Shown here one piece after another: positions 43,405 through 54,014 of a DNA stretch of 64,000 nt. The notes beneath the pieces were generated by a model, which saw only the letters and a program-made list of their open reading frames with translations, was not told the DNA's origin and ran no database searches. Location: the NCBI GenBank assembly GCA_020465985.1, contig JAANYP010000836.1, positions 176,249-240,248 of the forward strand. The letters run 5' to 3'. The translations under genes were made by a program, and so were the position numbers. How positions within the stretch are numbered: the first letter of the stretch is position 1; every line of letters starts with the position of its first letter. This DNA comes from Centrapalus pauciflorus. Taxonomy: Eukaryota; Streptophyta; Magnoliopsida; Asterales; Asteraceae.

Positions 43405-43605
43405 AGTTGTTTGAGATTCAAGTGTCCGTGAGGTCTTGATCTCAAACATTAGGTAATGATATGTAGTGGTTTAAGTAATGATCTGAACTAAGATAGGTTA
43501 TGATCTAGTAATCATAGGAGATTGATTATCATACGGGACAAATGGATGGTGTCTTTAAATTTATGACATGTTACTAAACAAGTTATATATTTTGTATTTC
43601 AGAAC

Positions 43606-44862
43606 ATGTCTGGAGGAGGAATGACACCAGAAGAGACGAGAGAAATGATGCTAGCCATGATGGCTGAGCAAAATCGGATGATACAAGACCAGTTTCGGGC
43701 TCGAGATGAGGCCGAAGCTAAACGAAAAGAAGATAAGAGGAAGAATAAGGAAAGAGAGAGAAACAATGACGAACAAGATGACAATATTGGTTCATCTAAT
43801 AAACCCAGAAGTTGTCGGTTTAAGGATTTTAAGGGAAATGGAGCAGTCGAGTTTAATGGACTGGGTGATGCTGTTGCTGCTCTGGAATGGATAACAGCCA
43901 CAGAACGGACATTCCGAATCAGCGATTGTGCTGAGAAGGACATGGTCCGTTTCGCTACTGCCATGTTCACCAAAGACGCAATAATGTGGTGGAACTCGAT
44001 GGTGAATGCATTAACAATGGAGAAGGTTGCTGTAATGACATGGGCTGAGTTTACCGAAATTTTCACTCAGCAGTACTGCCCGGCTGATGAGCGCCGAAGA
44101 CTTGAAGCAAAGTTTATGACGCTAATTCAGGGGACTAAGTCTGTGTCCCAGTACGCTGTAGAGTTCACGAGGTTGAGTTTGTTCGCGCCTCATCAAGTGG
44201 ATACTGAGGAGAGGAAAGTGACCCGATTTGAGGTAGGTCTTGATTTGGAAATCCGAAGAGTGATGAGCAACGTACGTTACCCCACGTTTGCCAGTCTGCT
44301 GGAAGCTGCCAGAAATGTAGAACAAATCTTGATTATGTCAGGATATGTGATGGGGTCTGCTGCTGATGCTTCAACTAACCCAACTCAGCCTTCACCACCG
44401 AAACGACAGCGTGAAAGAAACTACTCCGGTTCTGTACGATCATCGCAGTACTCGCCGCAACAGTCATTCCGTCGACAGTCTAGTCCTTCGGGTCATGCTC
44501 GAGCGTACTCTATCAACACTGAGCCACAGTACTGCAATAAATGCCATTTGGAACATTTCGGCAAATGTACCAAGGGGCGTGCATGTTTTTGCTGTGGAGA
44601 ATTGGGTCACTACCAAAATGAATGTCCAAGGAAGGGAGATGCTTGTTATAAGTGTGGTGTATGGGGACACTACAGTAGGAATTGCAGAAGGGATGATCCA
44701 ACAGCTGCTGCTCCATCTACAACACGATCATCGGGAGGTTCAAGTGGTGGTTCAGTCAACCGCCGGAACCAGTCACAAAGGGGGCAGGCTAGTGCATTTC
44801 AGATTACCGCGGAAGAAGCTAGGGAAAACCCGGAGATGGATATGGGTACGTTTATGAGTTAA
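43606..44862 (+). CDS. gag of nested gypsy element
   Basis: 418 residues, apparently intact. The ATG at 43606 begins MSGGGMTPEETREM as in the gag at 5382. N-terminal charged helix (about 1-60); retrotransposon gag/capsid domain about 70-245 (VAALEWITATERTF, AIMWWNSMV, MTWAEFTEIFTQQYCP, SQYAVEFTRLS); Arg/Ser/Gln-rich linker; then three Cys-His clusters: CNKCHLEHFGKC, CFCCGELGHYQNEC and CYKCGVWGHYSRNC, the last two classical CCHC knuckles. It assembles the particle and binds RNA. Only the first 45-50 residues match the minus-strand gag at 4600-5382. It ends with TAA shortly before where protease would begin, so it may act alone. Confidence 0.93.
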   Translation: MSGGGMTPEETREMMLAMMAEQNRMIQDQFRARDEAEAKRKEDKRKNKERERNNDEQDDNIGSSNKPRSCRFKDFKGNGAVEFNGLGDAVAALEWITATERTFRISDCAEKDMVRFATAMFTKDAIMWWNSMVNALTMEKVAVMTWAEFTEIFTQQYCPADERRRLEAKFMTLIQGTKSVSQYAVEFTRLSLFAPHQVDTEERKVTRFEVGLDLEIRRVMSNVRYPTFASLLEAARNVEQILIMSGYVMGSAADASTNPTQPSPPKRQRERNYSGSVRSSQYSPQQSFRRQSSPSGHARAYSINTEPQYCNKCHLEHFGKCTKGRACFCCGELGHYQNECPRKGDACYKCGVWGHYSRNCRRDDPTAAAPSTTRSSGGSSGGSVNRRNQSQRGQASAFQITAEEARENPEMDMGTFMS

Positions 44863-45203
44863 ATTTTGCTTGCATTAGTAATGTTTAATTCTGATATCAA
44901 TAGGTCTTTTGTGTCTACTGTTTTGTGCAACGAATAGTCATGACACTGTTTAAGTTACTTGTTATAATTGACATAGAAACTACTAGTAACACTCTAGCCA
45001 AATTTGATTGCTTATACCGTAACCGCACCTTAGAAATTGAAGATGTAGTCTTCGATTTGGATCATACTCCGATAGCATTTAGTGAATGTAACGTGATAGA
45101 TGGAGGAGATGTCGACATTATGAATAAGAATGACAAATGTCAAAGAAGGACTGATGTTTGCTATAATTGTGGAAAAATGGGTCATTTTAGAAGAATACTT
45201 TAA
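44863..45203 (+). pseudogene. protease-region vestige with stray zinc knuckle
   Basis: Short frames resemble a degraded start of the gypsy protease region (about 45045-45075, EDVVFDLDHTPIAF). Near 45155-45195 a knuckle-like CYNCGKMGHFRR appears, out of place after gag and closest in wording to the CYNCGKVGHFSRNC of the gag at 4600-5382. The piece looks pasted from more than one source. Confidence 0.45.
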
Positions 45204-46130
45204 GATTCTATACGTAACCTCATTAAAAGTTTATGATTCTAAAGATAACATGAACATGAGTATTAGGAAAAGTTGATACTATTATAAGTAAGATGATGAT
45301 TATGAATAAGAATACATTAATGTATGAATAGGCATTTGATGAATAAGCTAAAATGGATTTTAAAATTCTGAATTGGAAAAGATGTTTTGAATATCGTGAG
45401 AATAGTTTGTAATTGGAATCAAAGAACTTGTTTCAATATTGGTATATATATATATATATACGAACATTATATGAGGAAACTAGTTTAGAAATTTTGGGGA
45501 AAGTATACGAGGATATAATAATACAAGACTGGTGTCCATATGATATGAGATTTGGGAATGTACAATGTGAAATATAAGTAAAATATGTATGAAAATTGTA
45601 ATTAAATAGGAAGGAAATATGATGATACATGAGGATAGTATATTTATTGATATGGTAATTGATCAATAAGAAGATTAAAGAGACTTTGGATAATGATGAG
45701 AATTTGCTTATACAGTAAAGAAAGGTCTAATACTACGACTCGGAATCTAAGGGAGAATCGGAAGTGGTCATGAGTTTTGTTTAAATTTTTGGAGTCGATT
45801 AATTAAATTGTAACTACTGCATTGGTGCAATCAATGTTAGTACTTTAGTCTAAGTTGTTGGTTGTGATAAGTGTTGAAATTGATTAATAAAACAATAGTT
45901 AAAGTAAACCATGTGTATCATAATTATACTTTAGGGGTCGAAGAAGTAAGTTTATATTCTGGGGTTTTTCCCAATAACTCACTGTTCATATTGGTATATA
46001 TGACAATATAATGTATTTTGGATTTAGGTAAAAGCTGAAAAGATCAATGGATTAGATAGGAATTTCATATAACATCAATTATCATGATAAAGTAAAGAAG
46101 GCGTCGTTTAAAATTCCGTACGCAAAGAAA
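45204..46130. other. AT-rich filler replacing pol in nested gypsy
   Basis: 0.93 kb with no coding. AT-rich with a short (TA)n at 45444-45460. I cannot match it with protease, reverse transcriptase or integrase in any frame. An intact relative should have about 3 kb of enzyme sequence between these points. Confidence 0.6.
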
Positions 46131-46727
46131 AGTAGAAGTCCTACATGTTGGAGAGAAACGGGCGAAACGCCGATTGCTGGGCCGGCGTTACTTCAAGAAA
46201 CAAATGAAAAGATACAATTGATCAGGCAAAACATGAAGGCGGCCCAGGATCGTCAGAAAAGTTACTATGATCGGAGGCACAAACCGATCAACTTTGAAGT
46301 GAATGACTGGGTTTATCTGAAAGTATCACCCATGAGGGGTGTTACTCGTTTTGTGAAGAGGGGAAAGTTGGCTCCGAGATTCGTCGGACCATTTAAGATA
46401 ACCGAAAAAGTAGGGAATCAGTCATACCGTTTGAAATTGCCGGAAGAGATGTCGGGCATACATCCGGTGTTTCACGTTGGAAATCTCCGAAAGTCATTTA
46501 CTTCTAGTAACGAGGATTGGGCCGACCATACTGAACTGCAAGTTGATGAAAGGCTCCGGTATGTGGAAGAGCCGGAGTGTGTACTGGATACTAAGTTGAA
46601 GAAATTAAGGAGCAAGGAGATAGAAATGGTGCTTATACGCTGGAAGCATCATAAAGGAGCAAATCATACGTGGGAAGCTAAGTCGGAAATGTTAAGAAAG
46701 TATCCGAAGTTGTTTGAGTCCGAGTAA
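46131..46727 (+). CDS. integrase C-terminus and chromodomain of nested gypsy
   Basis: An open stretch of about 198 codons starts within the sequence that follows the integrase core (RSPTCWRETGETP) and runs through the GPF/Y-type region (APRFVGPFKITEKVGNQSYR) to a chromodomain (IRWKHHKGANHTWEAK). It is nearly the same as residues 343-541 of the protein at 44-1669. A usable internal Met is at 46218. It has no catalytic residues. If translated it would be a free chromodomain protein; whether it is expressed is unknown. Confidence 0.85.
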   Translation, partial: SRSPTCWRETGETPIAGPALLQETNEKIQLIRQNMKAAQDRQKSYYDRRHKPINFEVNDWVYLKVSPMRGVTRFVKRGKLAPRFVGPFKITEKVGNQSYRLKLPEEMSGIHPVFHVGNLRKSFTSSNEDWADHTELQVDERLRYVEEPECVLDTKLKKLRSKEIEMVLIRWKHHKGANHTWEAKSEMLRKYPKLFESE

Positions 46728-46743
46728 CTTCGAGGACGAAGTT
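46726..46743 (+). promoter_or_regulatory. stop-codon hairpin after nested gypsy pol tail
   Basis: AACTTCG, AGGA loop, CGAAGTT, overlapping the TAA at 46725-46727; identical to 1668-1685. The following GTTGAGCGTGGTGGAGCCCA up to the LTR is also conserved between the two elements and should include the plus-strand primer. Confidence 0.6.
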
Positions 46744-46763
46744 GAGCGTGGTGGAGCCCATGC

Positions 46764-48790
46764 TGTAACATCCTCGGATTTATTTTTGATGTATTTTGAT
46801 TAATTAGGTGGAAAGTTATGTATTTAAGTTGAATTTGGGCGATTATTATGCATATTGGATATTTAGCAAATTTGTTGCTATTTTTAAGAAAATTGAACTC
46901 AGAATCAATTTTGTGGAAAATTAAGATTATAAAAGTTATTTATGACAATTCTAAGATTAAATCAGTATTTTATGGAACCGGTTAGGTCGAGTGGTGAAAT
47001 GTGCAAAAATGACGAAAATAGTATATAAAGGGCAATAGGCTTCATTTTTCTAGTTTACACTATCTCACTAGAAATTTTCTCTCTACATCTCTCTAAGATA
47101 TATTACAAACCGACCGTCGGATTTTCGAGAATTATACGTCATCGGAAAGATATCGAAGAGTACAACAACAATCTACAAACGGATTTCAGATTTCATACGA
47201 ATTGAGGTAAGAATCGAACCTTTTTAGTTTATGGTTTCGGTTTTAAAGTAACTAAGAATTCGAATCTATCATTTTATGCAAATTTAAGTTTGTTTTGCTT
47301 GAAATGTTGCTGGATTATGATACTATATGCATAGTAGAATCGAATATATGCATCATACATGATATAACACTGATTTTAGGCCTTAGAAATGAAGGATTTA
47401 AGTTGAAATGATGAACAGACTCGAATATGTCAAGAACAGAGTCGAAATGTAAGAACAGACTCGAGTTTGGTGCTAGATTCGAAGGTGTACCATCAGATTC
47501 TAAGGGGGGGTTCGAATCTGATGATAAACTCGAAGGCCAGTTCGAATCTGATGATAGATTCGAAGAAGGGTTCGAATCTGATGGTAGGGTTCGAATCTGA
47601 TGATTAATTTCGAATCTAACCCATTAAATTCGAGTTTAATGCCTAAAATTGAGAAATAGACTCTCTAAACTTGTGTATTTTGAATGAAACTCATAAACAA
47701 CACGTAGAATAGCACGAGTTATATAAAGGATGATATATGAACATGAAATGGGTTCAAACTTAGTTATAGTTCGAATTTGGATATAGACCCTAAATGTGGG
47801 AAAATATCGCCAAACTTATGAAACTGGATTTCGAAGATTTAAACGGTTATTGATATGAGGCATTGATGTAATTAATGTAACAGGTCCCTTGTGGTGTTGT
47901 TTAACCCACAGTGGGGTACTTGGTGGATCCGGTTGAAAGGCCACGGAGAAATAATATTGGTTATCATTTATTTACGCACCCACTGTGAGTACCTTTGATT
48001 TTAGCATGTTTACATCTGCTTTATGTTTGCTAGGCCTGCTGAGGCATGTTGTTTCACTTTCGTTTGGCATTCTACTAACATGCGTATATATAATGATGCA
48101 CATTCACATTTGTTGCATGTCCTTTCATTTGTTGTGCATCCTGTTGATGATGATGGACCTGTGTGGTCGCATCTGTACTCTGATGTTACTGTGCTATATG
48201 AGCCAAGAGTTTGACACCTCTATGGCCAGGATAGACAGTATGACATCCCCGATGGTATTTTTGCCTCAGTATGGTGGATTTCTTAATGCCGAGTGTCAAC
48301 TCGAAGGGGCTGCGGGCCTAGGTTTGCGTACCTTGGGTGCGTGTGGAGTATACGGTATGTGTTACCGGGGTTACTCCGGGTGGCATCATAAAGATATGTT
48401 GAATGCGTAAAATCATATGGTATTCACTAAGCAATCGCTTACCCTTTTAGTTGTTGAATTTTTTTGCAGGAAAAGGGAAGTCTTCTGCTGGACATTCTCG
48501 TTAGGCCATTTGAGAAGATTTGGAAGAAATTTGTTACTTAATCGGTATTTACGTTGTGGAACAGATGTTATAATATGTTTGGGATGATTGTAATAATTGC
48601 ATTTGGATATGTAGACTTAGTTATGGTACCTTGTAGCACCATAGGGTGTTTGACACTTTTGCACTACTTTTATTTTATGTTTTTAATGCTTCCGCACTAA
48701 AATCTAGGTTATCAGATCATTATGTACTGTTTGATGGTGATAAAATCCTGGGAGATTGTAATTGGTGGTTGTTGTGGCAAGGGTGCCACA
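46764..48790 (+). repeat. 3' LTR of nested gypsy
   Basis: TGTAACATCC...GTGCCACA, 2027 bp. Differences from the 5' LTR seen by eye: A to G near 46876, A to G near 47116, one T missing near 48111, and T to C at 48786. Confidence 0.95.
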
Positions 48791-50951
48791 GCAGCAGTTT
48801 GCGATCTTCAAAGCATTGAAGGATGAAAAGCTGGAAGACACTATCACGCGTTTCTATCATCTGCTGACTGAGTTAGACACTCATGATATTGAGTATAGTG
48901 ACACTGAGAAGAATAATAAGCTTCTGGATGCTTTACCGGCCAAATGGGCGATGTGTGTGGCTTTGATTAAGCATGATGAGGATAAATACCATACTCTCAC
49001 TCTAGAGAATGTTGTGGGAACGCTGAGGACGTATCATTTTGAGTTATTGAAGGCAGAAACGGATTATGAACAAGTTCAAAATCCAGCAATGTATTTTGGA
49101 AAATCAAAACCTTCAGTAGCAGCCGAAATGAAGACATCTACAGCCTTCTTCTTGGGAGAAACATCGTCACCAGCTGAGCCAGAAGACTCACAGAGTAGGG
49201 CTTTCTTAGGGTTTACTAGACCAAAAGAACAGCAGCATCAGGCTACACCGGCATCTACATCTCAGGGATATTCTAAGATGCCTATGAGCGCAAAATCGGC
49301 TGAAGACCATCTAAATCTGTTGGCTTCATTTGTGGCCGCCTACAGCAATTGTGTTCAAGGTAAAATCAACGATCCCGCGCTATGGGATGAAGATTATGAT
49401 CAGGTAGACCTTGACGATCTTGAAGAGATGGATCTACAATGGCAACTGGCCATGGTAACTCAGAGAGTTAAGAGGTTCATCAAACGGACGGGAAGAAATC
49501 TGAATATGAGTAACAACAGGATTGGCTTCGATAAGTCCAAGGTGAAATGCTACAACTGTCAAGGGTTAGGACACTTCGCTAGAGAGTGTCAGAGACCGAA
49601 GGTAAAGAATTACCAAGGACAGAATCAGAATCATGGACAGTATCAGAACCAATCACAACAGCGATATCTTCCGAGTACTTCAACCAGTCAAGCAAATATA
49701 GCTGGTCTGTTATCTAATGTCACATCAGACAGACAGTTAGACGGCACTTATGACTGGAGTACACATCTAGAAACGAACGCTAGAGCCTTTATGGCTGAAG
49801 TGACTGAGACTGGATGTGAAGGGGCAAAGCAGATCACAGGGGACAGCAGTAAGAATGAAAGCAGTCCGATGTGGGTAGAGAAGTCAGATGATCAGACACT
49901 CCTGGAGTTTGCCGCTCAGATGGCCAATGTGGAATCAGATCATACAAAGGTAAGTCTGAACTTTTCTCTTTTCCATGAGTTGTGTGTTTTAAGTGCTACT
50001 TCTAACGATAGGTTAAATTTAGTACTAGAATCACATCAAAACATATCTGCTCAAAATGAATCTTTAAAATCAGATAATGCTAGCGTGATAGATATAAAGC
50101 AAGATCTTAGGGATAAGCTTAAGGCTGATGCACAAGATGTTATAGTTCTAAAGGACAAACTGAGCGAACAGTGTGTTAGGTTAGAACTCATGTATGAACA
50201 TGTTGAGGCATTAACCAAGGAGCTGAAAACCAAAGACATAGAGCTAGCTGAGTCTAAGGTGAAGGTAGCTGAGGCAAATAGTAAACTTGAAAAGTTTAGG
50301 AACTCAAGTCTTAACCTAGGGAAAATTTTAGATGCACAACGTCAATCTAAAAAGCCTGTAGGTCTAGGATATCATGAGAGTCCTCCGCCTTTCAATGACA
50401 ACTATGTACCTCAACCTCAGGAGAAAACTGAGAAATCAGTAGACTTAGAGGAAATACTGAAACCAGTGTCTCAACCTGTAAAGGAAAATGCAACTAAGGT
50501 GACTGATACTAATGTTAAGATTAAGAAAGTTAAATTTGTGCCATCCTCTAGTGATACACCTGTAGGAAAACACAAAATTGACTTTAATGATCAGGATGAT
50601 GAACCAGTCACTATAGATGCACCAAAAGAACCAGACACTAGTGAGACACCTAAGTCAAAGGGCACACACAAGAAGTCAATTGACAAAATGTCTTGCTTTA
50701 GATGTCACGAAAGGGGGCACGTTGCTTCTAGCTGTCCGTATAGGAGAGTAGACAATACACCTAAGACAGGAAAGCCAGAAAAAGTTAAGCCTTCTACAAG
50801 TGTTGCAAGCACTAGTAGTTCTCAGAGTACCGAGAAAACTGTGCAAGCTACACCAAAAACGGCTGTGAAACAAATACCGGTGAAAGGTGGACCAAAAGAA
50901 GTGATTAGGACTAATTCACCAAATCGAGTCATTAATCAATCTAGGTCTTGA
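48791..50951 (+). CDS. copia B gag, main part after gypsy insertion
   Basis: Continues the gag broken at 41359. Residues from 48791: UBN2-type gag domain (FKALKDEKLEDTITRFYHLL, LLDALPAKWAMCV); a linker; the first CCHC knuckle CYNCQGLGHFAREC (about 49549-49590); a coiled coil (about 49990-50330: KDKLSEQCVRLELMYEHVEALTKELKTKD) ending in the GLGYHESPP motif usual in Sirevirus-like gags; and a second knuckle CFRCHERGHVASSC (about 50695-50736). It ends at TGA 50949; the gag sequence continues in another frame to 51271. RNA packaging protein, now disrupted by the insertion and a frameshift. Confidence 0.88.
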
Positions 50952-51271
50952 CCGCAACAACAATATAGGAGTACAACACCTAGCAGAGCTTACACTCCGG
51001 TTAGGTCCCACACTCCTGTTAGACATCAAACACCGGGTAGAGCTCAGGGATATCAGTCTGAATGAATTATAATCATAATTATTCAAGAGCTCCACAACAA
51101 ATGCCTACACAAAGGCAAAGAGTGAACTTAAATCACTCGGCACCACAACAAACTCCAGTTCAAAGACCCAAGTCACCTGAAAGGAGAGATGGGTATTTGA
51201 AAGAGTTTAAGTATGTGGACGAGAATGGTATTACCAAGTCAGTTATGGCTTGGGTTACCCGTGATAACTAA
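50952..51271 (+). pseudogene. copia B gag C-terminus in shifted frame
   Basis: After the TGA at 50949 the same frame continues with Arg/Thr/Pro/Gln-rich words (SRAYTPVRSHTPVRHQTP) until a stop near 51062, where another frame carries APQQMPTQRQRVNL and the closing MAWVTRDN before TAA at 51269, the usual end of gag just before pol. A pyrimidine-rich CCTATTTTCTTTCATGTGCAG follows at once. Confidence 0.7.
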
Positions 51272-52128
51272 CCTATTTTCTTTCATGTGCAGGAGATAAC
51301 CACAGTCTAAATAACAAATAGTTCGTCGACAGTGGGTGCTCCAGGCACATGACAGGGGAAAGAAGTGTACTTACAGACTTCAAGGGAGGGAATCGGGGAT
51401 TTGTATCATTCACGGGCAATAAGGGAGGAAACATCACGGGTACTGGAGTGGTCACTAATGGGACGATCAAGTTGGATCAAGTTTATCACGTTGATAAACT
51501 GGTTCACAATCTCATTAATGTATCTCAAATCTGTGATAAGAAGAATTCAGTGCTGTTCACTGATACTGAGGCATTGGTGCTAAAACCGGGTTTCAAGATA
51601 CCTGAAGAGTGGATTCTGATGAGGGCACCAAGGAAGAATGACTTGTACATGCTCGATATGAACAAGCCGGAATCTTCGATGGGTCCAATCTGTCTGTTAT
51701 CTAAAGCTTCAGAGACTGAGTCGGTTTTATGGCACAGACGTATGGCACACTTGCACCTAAGGAAAATGAACTATATAACGAAGAATGGATTAGTGCTAGG
51801 TGTGCCTATGAAGAGTTTTCAGTTTGAGGATAAGTGTCTACCATGCAAGAAGGGCAAACAACACAAGAAGGCACACAAGTCCAAGACTCAGAACTCCATC
51901 GCTGCCACATTCGATTTGTTGCATATGGACCTCTTCGGACCAATCAACGAAAGGAGTATAGGTGGTAGTTGGTACTGTTTAGTTATTACTGACGATTACT
52001 CACGTTTTTCTTGGGTTTTCTTTCTAGGTACAAAGGACGAGACGGCTTCCAAGCTCATCGGGTTCTTAGACCAAGTGGAGAATTCATATGGAACAAGGGT
52101 TCTATCGAAAAGGACATGGCGTCGTTGA
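51272..52128 (+). pseudogene. copia B pol, protease and truncated integrase
   Basis: The frame enters with a stop (TAG at 51319) just before FVDSGCSRHMTG, which keeps the Asp-Ser-Gly protease site lost in copia A. The pre-integrase zinc finger follows (LWHRRMAHLHL, CLPCKKGKQ; about 51725-51865). The integrase core starts with LLHMDLFGPI and DDYSRFSWVFFLGTKDE but is cut near 52105: the second Asp, the Glu and the rest of the core are deleted, and sequence jumps to the acidic linker before reverse transcriptase. Integrase is therefore dead. Confidence 0.88.
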
Positions 52129-52781
52129 ATCTGAATGACGAAGGTCATAGCTTACCGAGGACTACATTTCAATCAACATCCGAGCCTACTTCAACTGAAG
52201 ATGGATCTCCAGAAGTCACTGATTCAGAAGCACCTACAAATGAGAATCAGACTCAGACAACAACTTCCAACTCTGAGGAAACTGTCCACGAGGAAGAAAA
52301 TGTGGAATCTGAGGTCGTTCCCCAGTTAGGTGAAATAGGATCAAATTTAGGAGATAATCTGAGAGTTGACGAGATAGAGACATCTAGGATCAACAATAAC
52401 CACCCTATAGAAAGCATCATAGGAAATCCTAATGCGGGTGTGCGGACTAGGAGTAGTTTAAATAACAACACTGTGTTGTTGTCGGTGATAAATGACTCTG
52501 AGGCTTTCGTACCTGCCTCTATTCTTGTTTTATCTCGCAAGTAGAGCCGAAAAACGTGCAAATGGCACTAAAAGATAACTCTTAGGTTGAAGCGATGCAG
52601 GAAGAACTGTCACAATTTAGGAAACTAGAAGTGTGGGAGTTAGTTCCATTACCTCGAGGGGAAATAGCAATAGGAACCAAATGAGTTTTTAAGTGCAAAA
52701 GAGACGATCGGGGTATAGTCACTCGCAACAAGGAAAGGTTAGTGGTAAAGGGTTTCAACCAAGAGGAGGGAATCGATTACA
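52129..52781 (+). pseudogene. copia B pol linker and start of reverse transcriptase
   Basis: An acidic Ser/Thr/Glu-rich linker (about 52110-52540: TSEPTSTEDGSPEVTD, NSEETVHEEENVESE) typical between integrase and reverse transcriptase, then the start of RVT_2 with several breaks: a stop before EAMQEELSQF, TGA replacing Trp in the GTKWVFK motif (about 52680), then NQEEGIDYNEVFA before a second deletion that removes about 30 residues up to the DIKSAFLYG motif near 52800. Confidence 0.8.
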
Positions 52782-54014
52782 ATGAGGTGTTCGCATCAGC
52801 TAGACATTAAGAGTGCTTTCCTTTATGGGAAAGTGAAGGAGCTAGTGTATGTGGAACAGCCGCCCGGGTTTACAGATCTGAAATATCCAGACAGAGTATA
52901 TCGATTAGATAAGGCTCTGTATGGATTGCATCAAGCACCAAGGGCGTGGTACGAGACTCTGTCCATCCATTTGTTAGAAAATGGCTTTGAAAGAGGAAGG
53001 ATAGACAGTACGCTGTTTGTAAAGCGAAAGGGAGAACACTTCATCTTGGTACAAGTGTACGTCGATGATATCATCTTTGGATCATCAGACGAGCAAATGT
53101 GCAAGGATTTTGAGAAGGTGATGAAGTCAAAATTCGAGATGAGTGCAATGGGTGAGTTGAATTTCTTTTTGGGTTTGCAAGTTGACCAGAAGAAGGAGGG
53201 GATGTTTATCCATCAGACGAAGTATGTCTACGACATATTAGAGCGCTTCGGGATGGAAGGGACAAAACTGACAGCTCATTTCAGCACGCCGATTCAAGTG
53301 AATCACAATCTCGGACCGGGTACTGAAAGTGATACCGATGTGGATCCGACATTATATCGGGCCATGATTGGGTCACTTATGTATTTAACTGCTTCAAGAC
53401 CTGACATTATGTTTGTTGTTTGTATTTGTGCTAGGTTTCAAGCTAATCCGAAAGAGATGCACATGAAAGCTGTGAAGCGGATTCTACGATACCTCAAGTC
53501 GAAACCGAAGCTGGGACTTTGGTATCACGCGGAGGGCGATGTGGAATTGGAAGCGTTCACGGATTCAGACTACGGAGGATGCAGCTTGACGCGCAAGTCA
53601 ACAACTGGAGGTTGTCAGTTCCTAGGAGGGAGACTCGTTTCCTGGCAATGCAAGAAACAGACTTCGGTAGCCGTGTCAACGTGCGAGGCCGAATACGTTG
53701 CTGCTGGCAGTTGCTGTTCACAGGTTCTGTGGATACAACAACAATTGCGGGATTACGATTTGACTTACACTCATACTCCTATTAGGATAGATAACCAGTC
53801 TACAATTGCTATAACTAATAATCCAGTAAAACATAATAAAACCAATCACATAGACATAAGACATCATTTTATACGTGATTGTGCTGAAAAGAACTTAATC
53901 AAGCTGGTAAAAGTGGCAACAGATGATAATAATGCTGATTTATTTACCAAAGATTTTGATAAGTCAGGGTTTGAGTATTTGATTCAACTAAATGGAATGC
54001 GTAACCCAGAGTGA
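52782..54014 (+). CDS. copia B pol, reverse transcriptase and RNase H
   Basis: An open stretch of about 410 codons: QLDIKSAFLYGKVKELVY, LDKALYGLHQAPRAWYE, the YVDD polymerase site (53058-53069), MGELNFFLGLQVD in the thumb, then RNase H (AFTDSDYGGCSLTRK, SVAVSTCEAEYVAAGS, DNQSTIAITNNPVKH, NADLFTKDFDKSGFEYL). Domain order and motifs are intact but the N-terminal fingers are missing, so no active enzyme is expected. It reads towards the spacer and extra gene downstream. Confidence 0.9.
   Translation: MRCSHQLDIKSAFLYGKVKELVYVEQPPGFTDLKYPDRVYRLDKALYGLHQAPRAWYETLSIHLLENGFERGRIDSTLFVKRKGEHFILVQVYVDDIIFGSSDEQMCKDFEKVMKSKFEMSAMGELNFFLGLQVDQKKEGMFIHQTKYVYDILERFGMEGTKLTAHFSTPIQVNHNLGPGTESDTDVDPTLYRAMIGSLMYLTASRPDIMFVVCICARFQANPKEMHMKAVKRILRYLKSKPKLGLWYHAEGDVELEAFTDSDYGGCSLTRKSTTGGCQFLGGRLVSWQCKKQTSVAVSTCEAEYVAAGSCCSQVLWIQQQLRDYDLTYTHTPIRIDNQSTIAITNNPVKHNKTNHIDIRHHFIRDCAEKNLIKLVKVATDDNNADLFTKDFDKSGFEYLIQLNGMRNPE

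Larger units (their letters stand above)
41360..48790 (+). mobile_element. non-autonomous gypsy element nested in copia B gag
   Basis: Complete insertion with LTRs 41360-43387 and 46764-48790 and a perfect duplication GCAGC (41355-41359, 48791-48795). It has a Met primer site, intact gag, no protease, reverse transcriptase, RNase H or integrase core, but keeps the integrase C-terminus and chromodomain. By eye the LTRs differ at three substitutions and one 1-base gap in 2.03 kb. It must therefore have been mobilised recently by enzymes of a relative such as the element at 2-1669. Confidence 0.95.
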
